NCBI GenBank assembly: GCA_035556215.1
Contig: DATMFI010000004.1
Coordinates: 62,001-126,000 of the forward strand
Direction: 5' to 3'
Length of the DNA: 64,000 nucleotides
Source of the DNA: Palsa-892 sp035556215
GTDB lineage: Bacteria > Pseudomonadota > Alphaproteobacteria > Rhizobiales > Xanthobacteraceae
The notes beneath the pieces are model-generated. The model did not search any database. It was not told the DNA's origin and saw nothing but the letters and a program-made list of their open reading frames with translations. Positions 55,066 to 63,604 of the stretch are shown here, piece after piece. Position numbers and translations under genes: made by a program. Position 1 is the first letter of the stretch. Each line of letters begins with the position of its first letter.

Positions 55066-55572
55066 ATGATCGTCGTCTGTTCGCTCGCTCGTCTTTCGAG
55101 CACCGTGCGTGAGCACGGCGCGCGCCATGTCGTCTCGCTGCTCAAGGACGGCGACAAGGTGTTTCGCCCCGAAGGCGTCGGCCCGCGCGATCATCTATGG
55201 CTCAGCATGGACGACATCGCCGACGAGATCGACGGCATGACGCCGCCGGGCGAGCAGCACGTTGCGCGGCTCATCGAGTTTCTGCCGCGCTGGGATCGCA
55301 AGAGCCCGCTCGTCGTGCATTGCTTCGCCGGCATCAGCCGCTCCTCGGCGGCGGCCTTCATCGCCGCCTGCCACGCCGAGCCGAAGAAGGACGAAGGCGA
55401 GCTTGCGCGCCGCATTCGCGCCGCCTCCCCGACCGCTTCGCCCAATCCGCGGCTCGTCGCGCTTGCCGACCGCTATCTCGGCCGCAACGGGCGAATGGTG
55501 CAGGCGGTCGCGGAGATCGGCCGCGGCCATATGGCTTATGAAGCGGAGCCGTTCGCGTTTACGCTCGACTGA
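55066..55572 (+). CDS. Tyrosine/dual-specificity phosphatase-like protein
   Basis: 168 residues. P-loop HCFAGISRSSAA near residue 87 (H-C-x5-R-S), preceded by DIADEIDGMTPP, which could give the general acid Asp. Family of alphaproteobacterial protein-tyrosine-phosphatase-like proteins. Last gene of the ygfZ-tag-HD-PTP run; whether it acts on proteins or nucleotides is unknown. Confidence 0.88.
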   Translation: MIVVCSLARLSSTVREHGARHVVSLLKDGDKVFRPEGVGPRDHLWLSMDDIADEIDGMTPPGEQHVARLIEFLPRWDRKSPLVVHCFAGISRSSAAAFIAACHAEPKKDEGELARRIRAASPTASPNPRLVALADRYLGRNGRMVQAVAEIGRGHMAYEAEPFAFTLD

Positions 55573-55586
55573 TTTCGCCCTGCGTC

Positions 55587-55665
55587 ATTTCCACTTTTCG
55601 GGATCATGCTTTATCCAGGCATGATCTTTTCCGAAAACCGGTTTCCACTTTTCGGGATCATGCTC
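55587..55665. repeat. Rhizobiales-type intergenic palindromic repeat, duplicated arm
   Basis: The 23-bp block TTTCCACTTTTCGGGATCATGCT occurs twice (55588-55610 and 55642-55664). Between them GCATGATCTTTTCCGAAAACCGG pairs imperfectly with the second block (GGTTT...GGGATCATGC), giving a large hairpin. This is the widespread Rhizobiales intergenic element 'gcatgatc...aaccgg...gatcatgc'. It lies directly upstream of the nrtR-like gene (ends 13 bp before it) and could affect its expression. Confidence 0.85.
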
Positions 55666-55677
55666 TAGCTTGCACTG

Positions 55678-56661
55678 ATGGCGAGCGTACCTTCCACCCC
55701 GATCGAGATCGGCCTCACCGCGGCGATTGTCGCGATGCAGGGCATCGTGCCGCGGATCCTGACGGTCGGCGGCGAGGGCGAAGGCATTGGTCTTCCGTCG
55801 GGCCCCTTCGAGCCGGTCTCGCATCGCACCTTCGAGATCGCACTGCGCACCTTCGTCGCCGAGCAGACGGCGCTCTCGGTCGGCTATATCGAGCAGCTCT
55901 ACACCTTCGGCGACCGCGGCCGCCACGCGCGCGTCGGCGATACGACGCACGTTCTTTCGGTCGGCTATCTCGCCCTCACCCGCATGCCGGAGCAGAACGA
56001 GGCGCTCGCCAAGGCGGGCGCGCGCTTTGCGCCCTGGTACAAATTTTTTCCGTGGGAAGACTGGCGCGGCGGGCGGCCGCCGATGCTGGACGATCTGATT
56101 CTGCCCGAACTGATGTCGTGGGTGAAAAAAGCGCCGCGCGGGCAAGCCAGCGAGCCGAGCCGCGCGCTCGGCCGCAAGGAGCGCGTGAAATTCGCTTTCG
56201 GCGGCGACGGCGCGCCGTGGGACGAGGAAAAAGTGCTCGAGCGTTATGAGCTTCTCTACGAAGCGGGGCTCGTCGAGGAAGCGCGGCGCGACGGCCGCGA
56301 GGCGGCGCTGGCGCGCAAACAGATCGCGCCGCTCGGTCAGCCGATGCATTTCGATCATCGCCGCATTCTCGCAACCGCGATCGCACGGCTGCGCGCGAAA
56401 CTGAAATATCGCCCGGTGGTGTTCGAGCTGATGCCGCCGGCCTTCACGCTCACCTCCCTGCAAAACACAGTGGAGGCAATCGCCGGGCGGCACCTGCACA
56501 AGCAGAATTTCCGGCGGCTGGTGGATTCGGCGGCGCTGGTCGAGCCGACCGGCGAAAGCGTGAAGGCGACGGGCGGACGGCCGGCGGCACTCTTCCGTTT
56601 CCGCCGCGAAGTCGTCGAGGAGCGCCCGGCGCCGGGGCTGCGGTTCGGAACGCGCGGCTAA
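55678..56661 (+). CDS. NrtR-like regulator of NAD synthesis (degenerate NUDIX + winged helix)
   Basis: 327 residues. N-terminal NUDIX-like region (about 10-130; LPSGPFEPVSHRTFEIALRT) without the catalytic R-E-x2-E-E of an active NUDIX box, and a C-terminal winged-helix segment (about 240-300; VFELMPPAFTLTSLQNTVEAIAG...KQNFRRLV...GRPAALFRF) typical of NrtR. NrtR proteins bind ADP-ribose or related NAD metabolites and repress NAD genes. Convergent with nadC, its stop overlapping that of nadC. Two matching inverted repeats in front of nadA are its plausible targets. Confidence 0.8.
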   Translation: MASVPSTPIEIGLTAAIVAMQGIVPRILTVGGEGEGIGLPSGPFEPVSHRTFEIALRTFVAEQTALSVGYIEQLYTFGDRGRHARVGDTTHVLSVGYLALTRMPEQNEALAKAGARFAPWYKFFPWEDWRGGRPPMLDDLILPELMSWVKKAPRGQASEPSRALGRKERVKFAFGGDGAPWDEEKVLERYELLYEAGLVEEARRDGREAALARKQIAPLGQPMHFDHRRILATAIARLRAKLKYRPVVFELMPPAFTLTSLQNTVEAIAGRHLHKQNFRRLVDSAALVEPTGESVKATGGRPAALFRFRREVVEERPAPGLRFGTRG

Positions 56662-57533
56662 ATCTCGATATCGAGCCCGATGTCGAGCACCGGCGCGGAA
56701 TGCGTGAGCGCGCCGACCGAAATGACATCGACGCCGCTCTCGGCGATCGCCGCGACCGTGTCGAGCGAAACGCCGCCCGAGGCCTCCAGCACCAGCTTGC
56801 CGGCATTCATCTCGACGGCGCGCTTCATGGCGGCGGGATCCATGTTGTCGAGCATCACGACATCGGCGCCGCCCGCTTTCAGCACTTCCTCGAACTGTGA
56901 GAGCGTATCGACCTCGATCTCGATCCTGACGAGATGGCCGACCGCGGCGCGCGCGGTCTTCAGCACCTCGGCGATGCCGCCCGCGACGGCGATGTGGTTG
57001 TCCTTGATCAGCACCGCGTCATCGAGGCCCATGCGGTGATTGACGCCGCCGCCGCAGCGCACGGCATATTTTTCGAGCGCGCGCAGGCCGGGCGTCGTCT
57101 TGCGGGTATCGACGATCTTCGCCTTGGTGTGCTTGATTCTGTCGGCGTAGGCGGCGGTCAGCGTCGCGATGCCCGAGAGATGGCCAAGAAAATTGAGCGC
57201 GACGCGCTCGCCGGTGAGAATGTTGCGGGCATCACCCGAAATTTCCGCGAGCAATTCCTTCGCCGCAACCTTCGCGCCGTCCTTCACCCTGGCTTTAAAA
57301 GCAATCTTGCGATCAAGCGCATAGAACGTCTCTTCCGCGCAATTCAATCCGGCGATCACACCGGGCTTGCGGGCGACGAGTTTCGCCGTGGCCTGCCGCC
57401 CTTCGGGGATCGTCGCCGCCGAAGTGATATCGCCGGCGCGGCCCAGATCTTCGTCGAGTGCGTCGCGCACGACGCCGCGCAACACCATCGGGGAAAGAAA
57501 GGCGCCGGGAAATGATAAATCGTCGCGCATCAC
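56658..57533 (-). CDS. nadC: Nicotinate-nucleotide pyrophosphorylase (carboxylating)
   Basis: 291 residues. Quinolinate phosphoribosyltransferase: DEDLGRAGDITSAATIP, TRKTTPGLRALEKYAVRCGG, HRMGLDDAVLIKDNHIA, EIEVDTLSQFEEVLKAG and the C-terminal GGVSLDTVAAIAESGVD. Makes nicotinate mononucleotide from quinolinate. Last gene of nadA-nadB-nadC; overlaps nadB by ATGA, and its stop overlaps that of the convergent nrtR-like gene. Confidence 0.98.
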   Translation of the reverse strand: MMRDDLSFPGAFLSPMVLRGVVRDALDEDLGRAGDITSAATIPEGRQATAKLVARKPGVIAGLNCAEETFYALDRKIAFKARVKDGAKVAAKELLAEISGDARNILTGERVALNFLGHLSGIATLTAAYADRIKHTKAKIVDTRKTTPGLRALEKYAVRCGGGVNHRMGLDDAVLIKDNHIAVAGGIAEVLKTARAAVGHLVRIEIEVDTLSQFEEVLKAGGADVVMLDNMDPAAMKRAVEMNAGKLVLEASGGVSLDTVAAIAESGVDVISVGALTHSAPVLDIGLDIEI

Positions 57534-59119
57534 GCCGCCTTTGCGCCTGCGCGGCTCGCCACCGCGCGCGCTTCATCGAGCGTGAAATAGCTGCGTTTTG
57601 CCTGCGCGGGATCGGCTTGCGGGAAATCGCTGCGGAAATGCGCGCCGCGGCTCTCACAGCGCGCATAAGCGGCAGCGGCGATCATCAGCGCCGAGGCCGC
57701 CATGTCGCGAAGCGCCTTCGACTGCGCGCTCTTTTCGATGGCGGCAATTTCGGCGAGCGCCCGCGCGAGCCCCGCGCCCGAACGGATGACGCCGACTTCC
57801 GCCGCCATCAACCGCCGCAAGCGCTGCTCGCCGGCATTCAACTCGGGCGAATAGGCATCCTTCGCAGGCGGCAGCTCGATCGCCTTCGCCGTTCGCTTTT
57901 CGGGCATGACCGCGGCAATGTCGCTTGCGATTCTTGCCGCGAACACCACCGCCTCCAGGAGCGAATTCGAGGCAAGACGATTGGCGCCATGCGCGCCGGT
58001 CGAAGCCGCCTCGCCCGCCGCCCACAGGCCGTCGAGCGAGGTGCGGCCGTTGGCGTCGGTCAGGATGCCGCCCATGAAATAATGCGCGGCGGGTGCGATC
58101 GGAATCGGCTGGCTGGCGGGATCGATGCCGGCTGCCTTGCACGACGCGAACACCGTCGGGAAGCGATCGGCAAATTTTTCGACCTTGCGCGCGTCGAGGA
58201 ATGCGCCGCGCCCGGCCTGAATTTCCGCAAACACGCCGCGCGCGACGATATCGCGCGGCGCAAGCTCGGCCGCGGGATCGAGCGCCAGCATGAAGCGCTC
58301 GCCCTTCTTATTGATGAGAGTCGCGCCGTCGCCGCGCAATGCTTCGGTCGCGAGCGGCGCCGGGTCCTTGCCGACATCGAGCGCGGTCGGATGAAACTGC
58401 ACGAACTCGGCGTCGGCAATCACGGCACCGGCGCGCGCGGCGACCGCCATGCCGATGGCGCGCGCGCCCAGGGGATTGGTCGTCACGGCATAAAGCCCGC
58501 CCGCGCCGCCGGAGGCGAGCACCACCGCGCGCGCCGAAACATCGATGAGCCTGCCCTCGATCGTGCGCACGCGAATGCCGGTGACATAGCGGCCTTCGGT
58601 GAGCAATTCATCGAGTTGGAGCCCCTCCACCAGGCGGATGGAAGGCGTCGCGCGCACCGTCTTGATCAGCGCCGCCATGATCTCGGCGCCCGCCGTGTCG
58701 CCTTTGACGCGCACGATACGGCGCGCCGAATGGGCGGCCTCGCGCGAGAGCAGCAATTTTCCGGCGCTGTCGCGGTCGAACGGCACGCCGTAAGACAGCA
58801 GATCGCGAATGCGATCGGGCGCCTCGCGCGCCATCATCTCGGCGATGCGCTGATCGACGATGCCGGCACCGGCCTTCACGGTGTCGGCGACATGGGCTTC
58901 GGCGGAATCTTCCTCGGCCATCGCGGCGGCAACGCCGCCCTGCGCCCAAACGGAAGAAGCGCCGATGCCGATGGGCGAAGCGGTGATGACCGTCACCGGC
59001 CGCGGCGCAAGCTTCAGCGCACAGAACAGGCCCGCGAGGCCGCCGCCAACGATGACGATATCGTCGGCCTGCCAGGATTGCGGCGTGAGTTCTTCTGCTG
59101 CGCGCGGCGCGTCGGACAT
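57530..59119 (-). CDS. nadB: L-aspartate oxidase
   Basis: 529 residues. FAD motif VGGGLAGLFCALKLA, SSVWAQGGVAAAM, then the succinate-dehydrogenase-type flavoprotein core (active region GAGIVDQRIAEMM; RRIVRVKGDTAGAE; HYFMGGILTD; NSLLEAVVFAARIA). Oxidises aspartate to iminoaspartate for NadA. Transcribed after nadA with a 51-bp spacer; overlaps nadC by 4 bp. Confidence 0.97.
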   Translation of the reverse strand: MSDAPRAAEELTPQSWQADDIVIVGGGLAGLFCALKLAPRPVTVITASPIGIGASSVWAQGGVAAAMAEEDSAEAHVADTVKAGAGIVDQRIAEMMAREAPDRIRDLLSYGVPFDRDSAGKLLLSREAAHSARRIVRVKGDTAGAEIMAALIKTVRATPSIRLVEGLQLDELLTEGRYVTGIRVRTIEGRLIDVSARAVVLASGGAGGLYAVTTNPLGARAIGMAVAARAGAVIADAEFVQFHPTALDVGKDPAPLATEALRGDGATLINKKGERFMLALDPAAELAPRDIVARGVFAEIQAGRGAFLDARKVEKFADRFPTVFASCKAAGIDPASQPIPIAPAAHYFMGGILTDANGRTSLDGLWAAGEAASTGAHGANRLASNSLLEAVVFAARIASDIAAVMPEKRTAKAIELPPAKDAYSPELNAGEQRLRRLMAAEVGVIRSGAGLARALAEIAAIEKSAQSKALRDMAASALMIAAAAYARCESRGAHFRSDFPQADPAQAKRSYFTLDEARAVASRAGAKAA

Positions 59120-59170
59120 TTTCGCTCTCTATCTCCCTCTCTCCGCTTGCGGGGAAAGGGATTTCGGAGA

Positions 59171-60298
59171 TCAGCTCTTGAGGTGGATCATCCGCTCGAC
59201 GGCCTGGCGCGCGCGATCGGCGACCGCCGGGTCGATCTCGATTTCCTCGCGCAGATACACGAGGCTATCGAGGATCTTCGGCAGCGTGATGCGCTTCATG
59301 TGCGGGCAAAGATTGCACGGCCGCACGAATTCGACGCCCGGGGTCTCGACCTGCACGTTGTCGGCCATCGAGCATTCGGTGACCATGACGACCTTCTTCG
59401 GCCGCCGGTCCTTGACGAACGAGATCATCGCCGCCGTCGAGCCGGTGAAGTCGGCTTCCTGGATGACATCCGGCGGGCATTCGGGGTGGGCGAGAATCTG
59501 CACGCCCGGATCGCTCTCGCGGAACTTGCGCAGCTCTTCCGCGGTGAAGCGCTCGTGCACTTCGCAGTGGCCCTTCCACGCGATGATCTTGACCTTGGTT
59601 TGCGTCGCAACCCAGCGCGCGAGGTATTCGTCGGGGATGCAGATGACTTTATCCACGCCGAAGCTCTCGACGACCTCGACCGCGTTCGACGAAGTGCAGC
59701 AGATGTCGCTTTCCGCCTTCACGTCGGCGGAAGTGTTCACATAGGTGACGACCGGCACGCCCGGAAAGCGCTGGCGCAGCAGGCGCACGTCCTCGCCGGT
59801 GATCGACGAGGCAAGCGAGCAGCCGGATTTCATGTCGGGGATCAGCACCGTCTTGTCGGGGTTCAGCAGCTTCGACGTTTCCGCCATGAAGTGCACGCCG
59901 CCCTGGACGATGATGTCGGCCTTGGTCTTGGTGGCTTCGCGCGCGAGCTGCAAGCTGTCGCCGACGAAATCGGCCACGCAGTTGTAGATCTCGGGCGTCT
60001 GATAGTTGTGCGCGAGGATGACGGCGTTGCGCACCTTCTTGAGGTCGTTGATCGCTTTCACGTAAGGCGCAAAGAACGGCCACTCGACCGGCGGGACGAC
60101 GGCCTTGACCTTCTCGTAGAGGTGCGCGGTCTCGTTCGCGATCTGCTCGTTCCACTCAAGCGAGGGCATCGGCAGCACACCAAGACGCTTTGCCGCCTTG
60201 CCGGAACCGGCGCGCGGCAGCGAGCCGCGCGGCATGACAGCGCCGAAGGTTTCGGGGCCGAAGGTCTCGACATGCGGGTGGTTGATGACCGTGGTCAT
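59171..60298 (-). CDS. nadA: Quinolinate synthase
   Basis: 375 residues. [4Fe-4S] enzyme condensing iminoaspartate with dihydroxyacetone phosphate. Cysteines in YNCVADFVGDS, PDMKSGCSLAS, DICCTSSNA and RPCNLCPHMKRI; the three cluster ligands are among these, plus LAHPECPPDV. First gene of the nadABC unit; starts at ATG 60298, with two putative NrtR boxes within 110 bp upstream. Confidence 0.98.
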   Translation of the reverse strand: MTTVINHPHVETFGPETFGAVMPRGSLPRAGSGKAAKRLGVLPMPSLEWNEQIANETAHLYEKVKAVVPPVEWPFFAPYVKAINDLKKVRNAVILAHNYQTPEIYNCVADFVGDSLQLAREATKTKADIIVQGGVHFMAETSKLLNPDKTVLIPDMKSGCSLASSITGEDVRLLRQRFPGVPVVTYVNTSADVKAESDICCTSSNAVEVVESFGVDKVICIPDEYLARWVATQTKVKIIAWKGHCEVHERFTAEELRKFRESDPGVQILAHPECPPDVIQEADFTGSTAAMISFVKDRRPKKVVMVTECSMADNVQVETPGVEFVRPCNLCPHMKRITLPKILDSLVYLREEIEIDPAVADRARQAVERMIHLKS

Positions 60299-60320
60299 GG
60301 CGCGCTCCCGGCTTTCGCCT

Positions 60321-60339
60321 ATATGCTCGCTTTGAGCAT
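60321..60339. promoter_or_regulatory. Putative NrtR operator, site 1
   Basis: TATGCTC-gcttt-GAGCATT, an inverted repeat with 5-bp spacer, 23 bp upstream of the nadA start. Same architecture as site 2. Placement in front of the only NAD operon, beside an NrtR-like gene, suggests a repressor site. Confidence 0.6.
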
Positions 60340-60384
60340 TACCTGGTGACGAAGAGCGCTCAAATTCGCCCCTCGGCCCGGACT

Positions 60385-60403
60385 TATTCTCAATCCGAGC
60401 ATA
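60385..60403. promoter_or_regulatory. Putative NrtR operator, site 2
   Basis: TATTCTC-aatcc-GAGCATA, an inverted repeat with 5-bp spacer and one mismatch, its centre 64 bp from that of site 1. Together they frame the likely nadA promoter. The remaining part of the 300-bp gap up to the MFS gene holds nothing recognisable. Confidence 0.6.
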
Positions 60404-60598
60404 AGTGAATATAGCGCAACTTCCGCCGGTTCGCTAGGGCCTATTCCTGATCGAGCCATGCAAAAGCTCGATGGCTGACAAGGCAAGGATTTTCTAGGGC
60501 TTTTGCCGACTCGCCGGTAGGTTCGCCAGCCACGGCGGGCGACACGCCGGCTTTCGCACACTCGAAACGCGCACTTGAACGCGCAATTGGAAAAGACA

Positions 60599-61822
60599 AT
60601 GACGGCGAAGTCCCTCACCGGCTGGCGTACCCCCGCAATCATCCTGATCTGCGGCTGCATCATCGCGCTCCTCACTTTCGGGCCGCGTTCGGCCTTCGGC
60701 TTCTTCCTGACGCCGATGTCGAGCGCGAACGGCTGGGGCCGCGAAGTCTTCGCGCTCGCCTTCGCCATCCAAAATCTTCTGTGGGGCATCGGCCAGCCGA
60801 TCGCCGGCGCCATCGCCGACCGCTTCGGCACGGCGCGCGTCTTGTGCGGCGGCATGCTGCTTTACGCGGCGGGCCTCGCGCTGATGAGCGTCTCGACGAC
60901 GCCGCTTCTTCTCGACATCACCTCGGGCGTGCTGATCGGCTTCGGCCTCTCGGGCTGTTCGTTCAACATCGTGCTCTCGGCCTTCGGCAAGCTGTTGAAG
61001 CCCGAGTGGCGCGGCATCGCGCTCGGGCTCGGCACCGGCGCGGGCTCGTTCGGGCAATTCCTGTTCGCGCCGTTCGGCGTCGCGATGATCGACAGCTACG
61101 GCTGGCAGTCGGCGCTGCTCGTGTTCGGCGGCCTGTTGTTCATGGCGATCCCGCTCGCGCTCGCGCTGACGACGCCGCCGGCGACCAGTCATCAGGAAAG
61201 CGGCAAGCAGCAATCCATGAGCGCCGCCTTCAGCGAAGCCTTCCAGCACCGCTCTTATGTTTTGCTGGTGCTCGGCTTCTTCACTTGCGGCTTCCAGCTC
61301 GCTTTCGTGACGGCGCATTTGCCGTCGTATCTTCTCGACCGCGGCTTGGATGCGCATATCGGCGGCTGGACGATCGCGATCATTGGTCTCTTCAACATCG
61401 TCGGCTCGCTGATGTCGGGCTATTACGGCAACTTCATTCCGAAGCGCTACATTCTTTCCTTCATCTATTTCACGCGCGCGCTGTCGATCGTCGCCTTCAT
61501 CATGCTGCCGACGAGCGTGCCGCTGACGCTTGCCTTCGCCGTCATCACCGGCCTCACCTGGCTCTCGACCGTGCCGCCAACCTCGGGGCTCGTCGCGGTG
61601 ATGTTCGGCACGCGCTGGCTGGCGATGCTCTACGGCTTCGCTTTCTTCAGCCATCAGGTCGGCGGCTTCCTCGGCGTGTGGCTCGGCGGCATCGTGTTCG
61701 AGGCGACCGGTTCGTACAACCCGGTGTGGTGGCTCTCGGTATTTTTCGGTGTCGCCTCGGCGCTGATCAATTTGCCTATCGTCGAAAAGCCGGCGGGGCG
61801 TTTTGCGGCTGCATCGATCTGA
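60599..61822 (+). CDS. MFS transporter (12 TM, MCT/OFA-like)
   Basis: 407 residues from ATG 60599 (GGAAAAG upstream); a TTG at 60575 would add 8 residues. Twelve hydrophobic segments, the MFS A-motif-like GAIADRFGTARV after TM2, and GFGLSGCSFNIVLSAFGKLL. Resembles monocarboxylate/oxalate-formate-type permeases; substrate unknown. Divergent from nadA. Followed by the reductase gene 20 bp after its stop. Confidence 0.9.
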   Translation: MTAKSLTGWRTPAIILICGCIIALLTFGPRSAFGFFLTPMSSANGWGREVFALAFAIQNLLWGIGQPIAGAIADRFGTARVLCGGMLLYAAGLALMSVSTTPLLLDITSGVLIGFGLSGCSFNIVLSAFGKLLKPEWRGIALGLGTGAGSFGQFLFAPFGVAMIDSYGWQSALLVFGGLLFMAIPLALALTTPPATSHQESGKQQSMSAAFSEAFQHRSYVLLVLGFFTCGFQLAFVTAHLPSYLLDRGLDAHIGGWTIAIIGLFNIVGSLMSGYYGNFIPKRYILSFIYFTRALSIVAFIMLPTSVPLTLAFAVITGLTWLSTVPPTSGLVAVMFGTRWLAMLYGFAFFSHQVGGFLGVWLGGIVFEATGSYNPVWWLSVFFGVASALINLPIVEKPAGRFAAASI

Positions 61823-61842
61823 AAATGTGATAGAAGTTTCGC

Positions 61843-62823
61843 ATGAAAGCGATTGTCATTGAAAAAACCGAGAGCGGCTCCAAAGCCGCCCTCACCGGCT
61901 TCGACGAAAAGAACCTGATGGACGGCGATGTAACCGTCCGCGTCGAATACTCCACCATCAATTACAAGGACGGTCTCGCGATTACCGGCAAGGCGCCGGT
62001 GGTGCGCCGCTGGCCGATGATCGGCGGCGTCGATCTTGCCGGCACCGTCGAGAGTTCCAGCAACGCGCAATGGAAGGCGGGCGACAAGGTCGTGCTGAAC
62101 GGCTTTGGCCTCGGCGAGACGCATCTTGGCGCCTACGCCGAAAAGGTGCGGGTCAAGGGCGACTGGCTGGTGCGGCTGCCCGAAGGCATCTCGGCGCATG
62201 ACGCGATGGCGATCGGCACCGCCGGTTACACCGCAATGCTCGCCGTGCTTGCGCTCGAACGCCACGGCATTGCGCCCTCGCGCGGCCCGGCCATCGTGAC
62301 GGGTGCCGCCGGCGGCGTCGGTTCCGTCGCCGTTTCTCTTCTCTCCAGGCTCGGCTACCACGTCATCGCCTCGACGGGGCGGACGGCGGAAGCCGATTAT
62401 CTGAAATCGCTCGGCGCCGCCGAGATCATCGACCGCGCGGAACTCTCCGGGCCGGTGAAGCCGATCGCCAAGGAGCGCTGGGCCGCCGGTATCGACAGCG
62501 TCGGCTCGACGACGCTCGCCAACGTGCTTTCGATGACCAAATACGACGGTGCCATCGCAAGTTGCGGCCTTGCGCAGGGCATGGACCTGCCCTCCTCGGT
62601 CGCGCCCTTCATTCTGCGCGGCGTTTCGCTGCTCGGGATCGATTCGGTGATGTGCCGCATGGAATGGCGGCGCGAGGCCTGGCAGCGGCTCGCCCGCGAC
62701 CTCGACCGCGAGAAGCTCAAGGCCATGACGACCGAAATCCCGCTCGCCAGGGTCATCGAGACGGCGCCGGATATCCTCGCCGGCAAGGTTCGTGGCCGGA
62801 TTGTGGTGCGCGTCGCCGATTGA
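61843..62823 (+). CDS. MDR oxidoreductase of the YhdH/AcuI (acryloyl-CoA reductase) family
   Basis: 326 residues. Zinc-free medium-chain dehydrogenase: VRVEYSTINYKDGLAITGK, WPMIGGVDLAGTVESS, GTAGYTAMLAVLALE, Rossmann VTGAAGGVGSVAVSLL, and C-terminal GRIVVRVAD. AcuI reduces acryloyl-CoA to propionyl-CoA with NADPH; other members act on quinones. The neighbouring MFS gene may import a related carboxylate (inference). Confidence 0.92.
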   Translation: MKAIVIEKTESGSKAALTGFDEKNLMDGDVTVRVEYSTINYKDGLAITGKAPVVRRWPMIGGVDLAGTVESSSNAQWKAGDKVVLNGFGLGETHLGAYAEKVRVKGDWLVRLPEGISAHDAMAIGTAGYTAMLAVLALERHGIAPSRGPAIVTGAAGGVGSVAVSLLSRLGYHVIASTGRTAEADYLKSLGAAEIIDRAELSGPVKPIAKERWAAGIDSVGSTTLANVLSMTKYDGAIASCGLAQGMDLPSSVAPFILRGVSLLGIDSVMCRMEWRREAWQRLARDLDREKLKAMTTEIPLARVIETAPDILAGKVRGRIVVRVAD

Positions 62824-62876
62824 TCAATAACTGCCTGTGCTTGACAAAGACCCGTCTTTTTGGCGCAAGGTAGTGG

Positions 62877-63575
62877 ATGCCGATGCCGTTCGCTGCTTCG
62901 AACTTTCCGGGCAAGCATGTCCTCGCCGCCGCATTGTTTTTCGCGGCGGCACCGGCCGTTGCGCAGGAAGTGATGACGGCGGACATGGCCCGCGAATTCG
63001 TCATCGGCCGCTTCTTCACCTACCAATGTTTCGACGGCACCTACGGTTCCGGCCGGATCGAGGGCGACGGCTCCGCCGCCGGTACGATCCGCGTCACCGG
63101 CAAGGGCAATTCGCATTATCTGCGGCTGCCGACCAATACGCTCTATGTGCTCGGCAACCAGGTCTGCGCGCGGCTCAAGGGCCTGCCGTTCGAGCCGTGC
63201 TTCAATCTCGTCAAGACCGGGCCCGAGACATTCCGCGGCTCGCTCAGCAACATGAATTTCATGTATTGCAACTTCAACCGCATGGGCGGCGTCAGCCAGC
63301 TCGCGCGGCGGCGCGGCACGCACGAGAAGACCGAAAAGAAAACCGAGAAGAAGCTTGGCGAGCCGGTTTCGCTCGATAGCCGGACGCATGAGAAGGCCGA
63401 GCCGAAAAAGACCCAGCCGAAAGCCGTCGAGAAGAACGACGACAAAAAGCCGGAAGAGAAAAAGACCGAGACGGCCAAGGCGCAGGAAAAAGCTCCGGAA
63501 AAGACCGAAGAAAAGAAGGCCGAAACCAAAGCGACCGAGGAAAACGTCGCCTCCGACATGAAGCTGCGGCGCTGA
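62877..63575 (+). CDS. Secreted hypothetical protein with Lys/Glu-rich tail
   Basis: 232 residues. Signal peptide at about 1-30 (LAAALFFAAAPAVAQ), a folded domain to about residue 135 (FVIGRFFTYQCFDGTYGSGRIEGDGSAAGTIRV; VCARLKGLPFEPCFNLVKTG) with four cysteines, and a low-complexity tail of about 90 residues made of EKTEKK-type units. The tail is likely disordered and highly charged. No family recognised. ATG 62877 is used, with a second ATG two codons later. Confidence 0.78.
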   Translation: MPMPFAASNFPGKHVLAAALFFAAAPAVAQEVMTADMAREFVIGRFFTYQCFDGTYGSGRIEGDGSAAGTIRVTGKGNSHYLRLPTNTLYVLGNQVCARLKGLPFEPCFNLVKTGPETFRGSLSNMNFMYCNFNRMGGVSQLARRRGTHEKTEKKTEKKLGEPVSLDSRTHEKAEPKKTQPKAVEKNDDKKPEEKKTETAKAQEKAPEKTEEKKAETKATEENVASDMKLRR

Positions 63576-63604
63576 CGCCGGCACGAATGAAATCGGGGAA
63601 ACGA

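Noticed and set aside
55587..55665. CRISPR-like direct repeats
   Set aside because: Only two copies, with a spacer that pairs with the repeat; it is a palindromic intergenic repeat, and no cas genes are present.
57458..60349. 963-codon open frame on the plus strand, opposite nadC-nadB-nadA
   Set aside because: It is the antisense shadow of three well-identified genes. The translation is Arg/His/Asp/Ala-rich with no domain or signal; long antisense frames are expected at this GC content.
62841..62846. TTGACA as -35 of a promoter for the Lys/Glu-tail gene
   Set aside because: The -35 is perfect, but at 16-18 bp there is only GCGCAA-like sequence, no acceptable -10; left out as unsupported.
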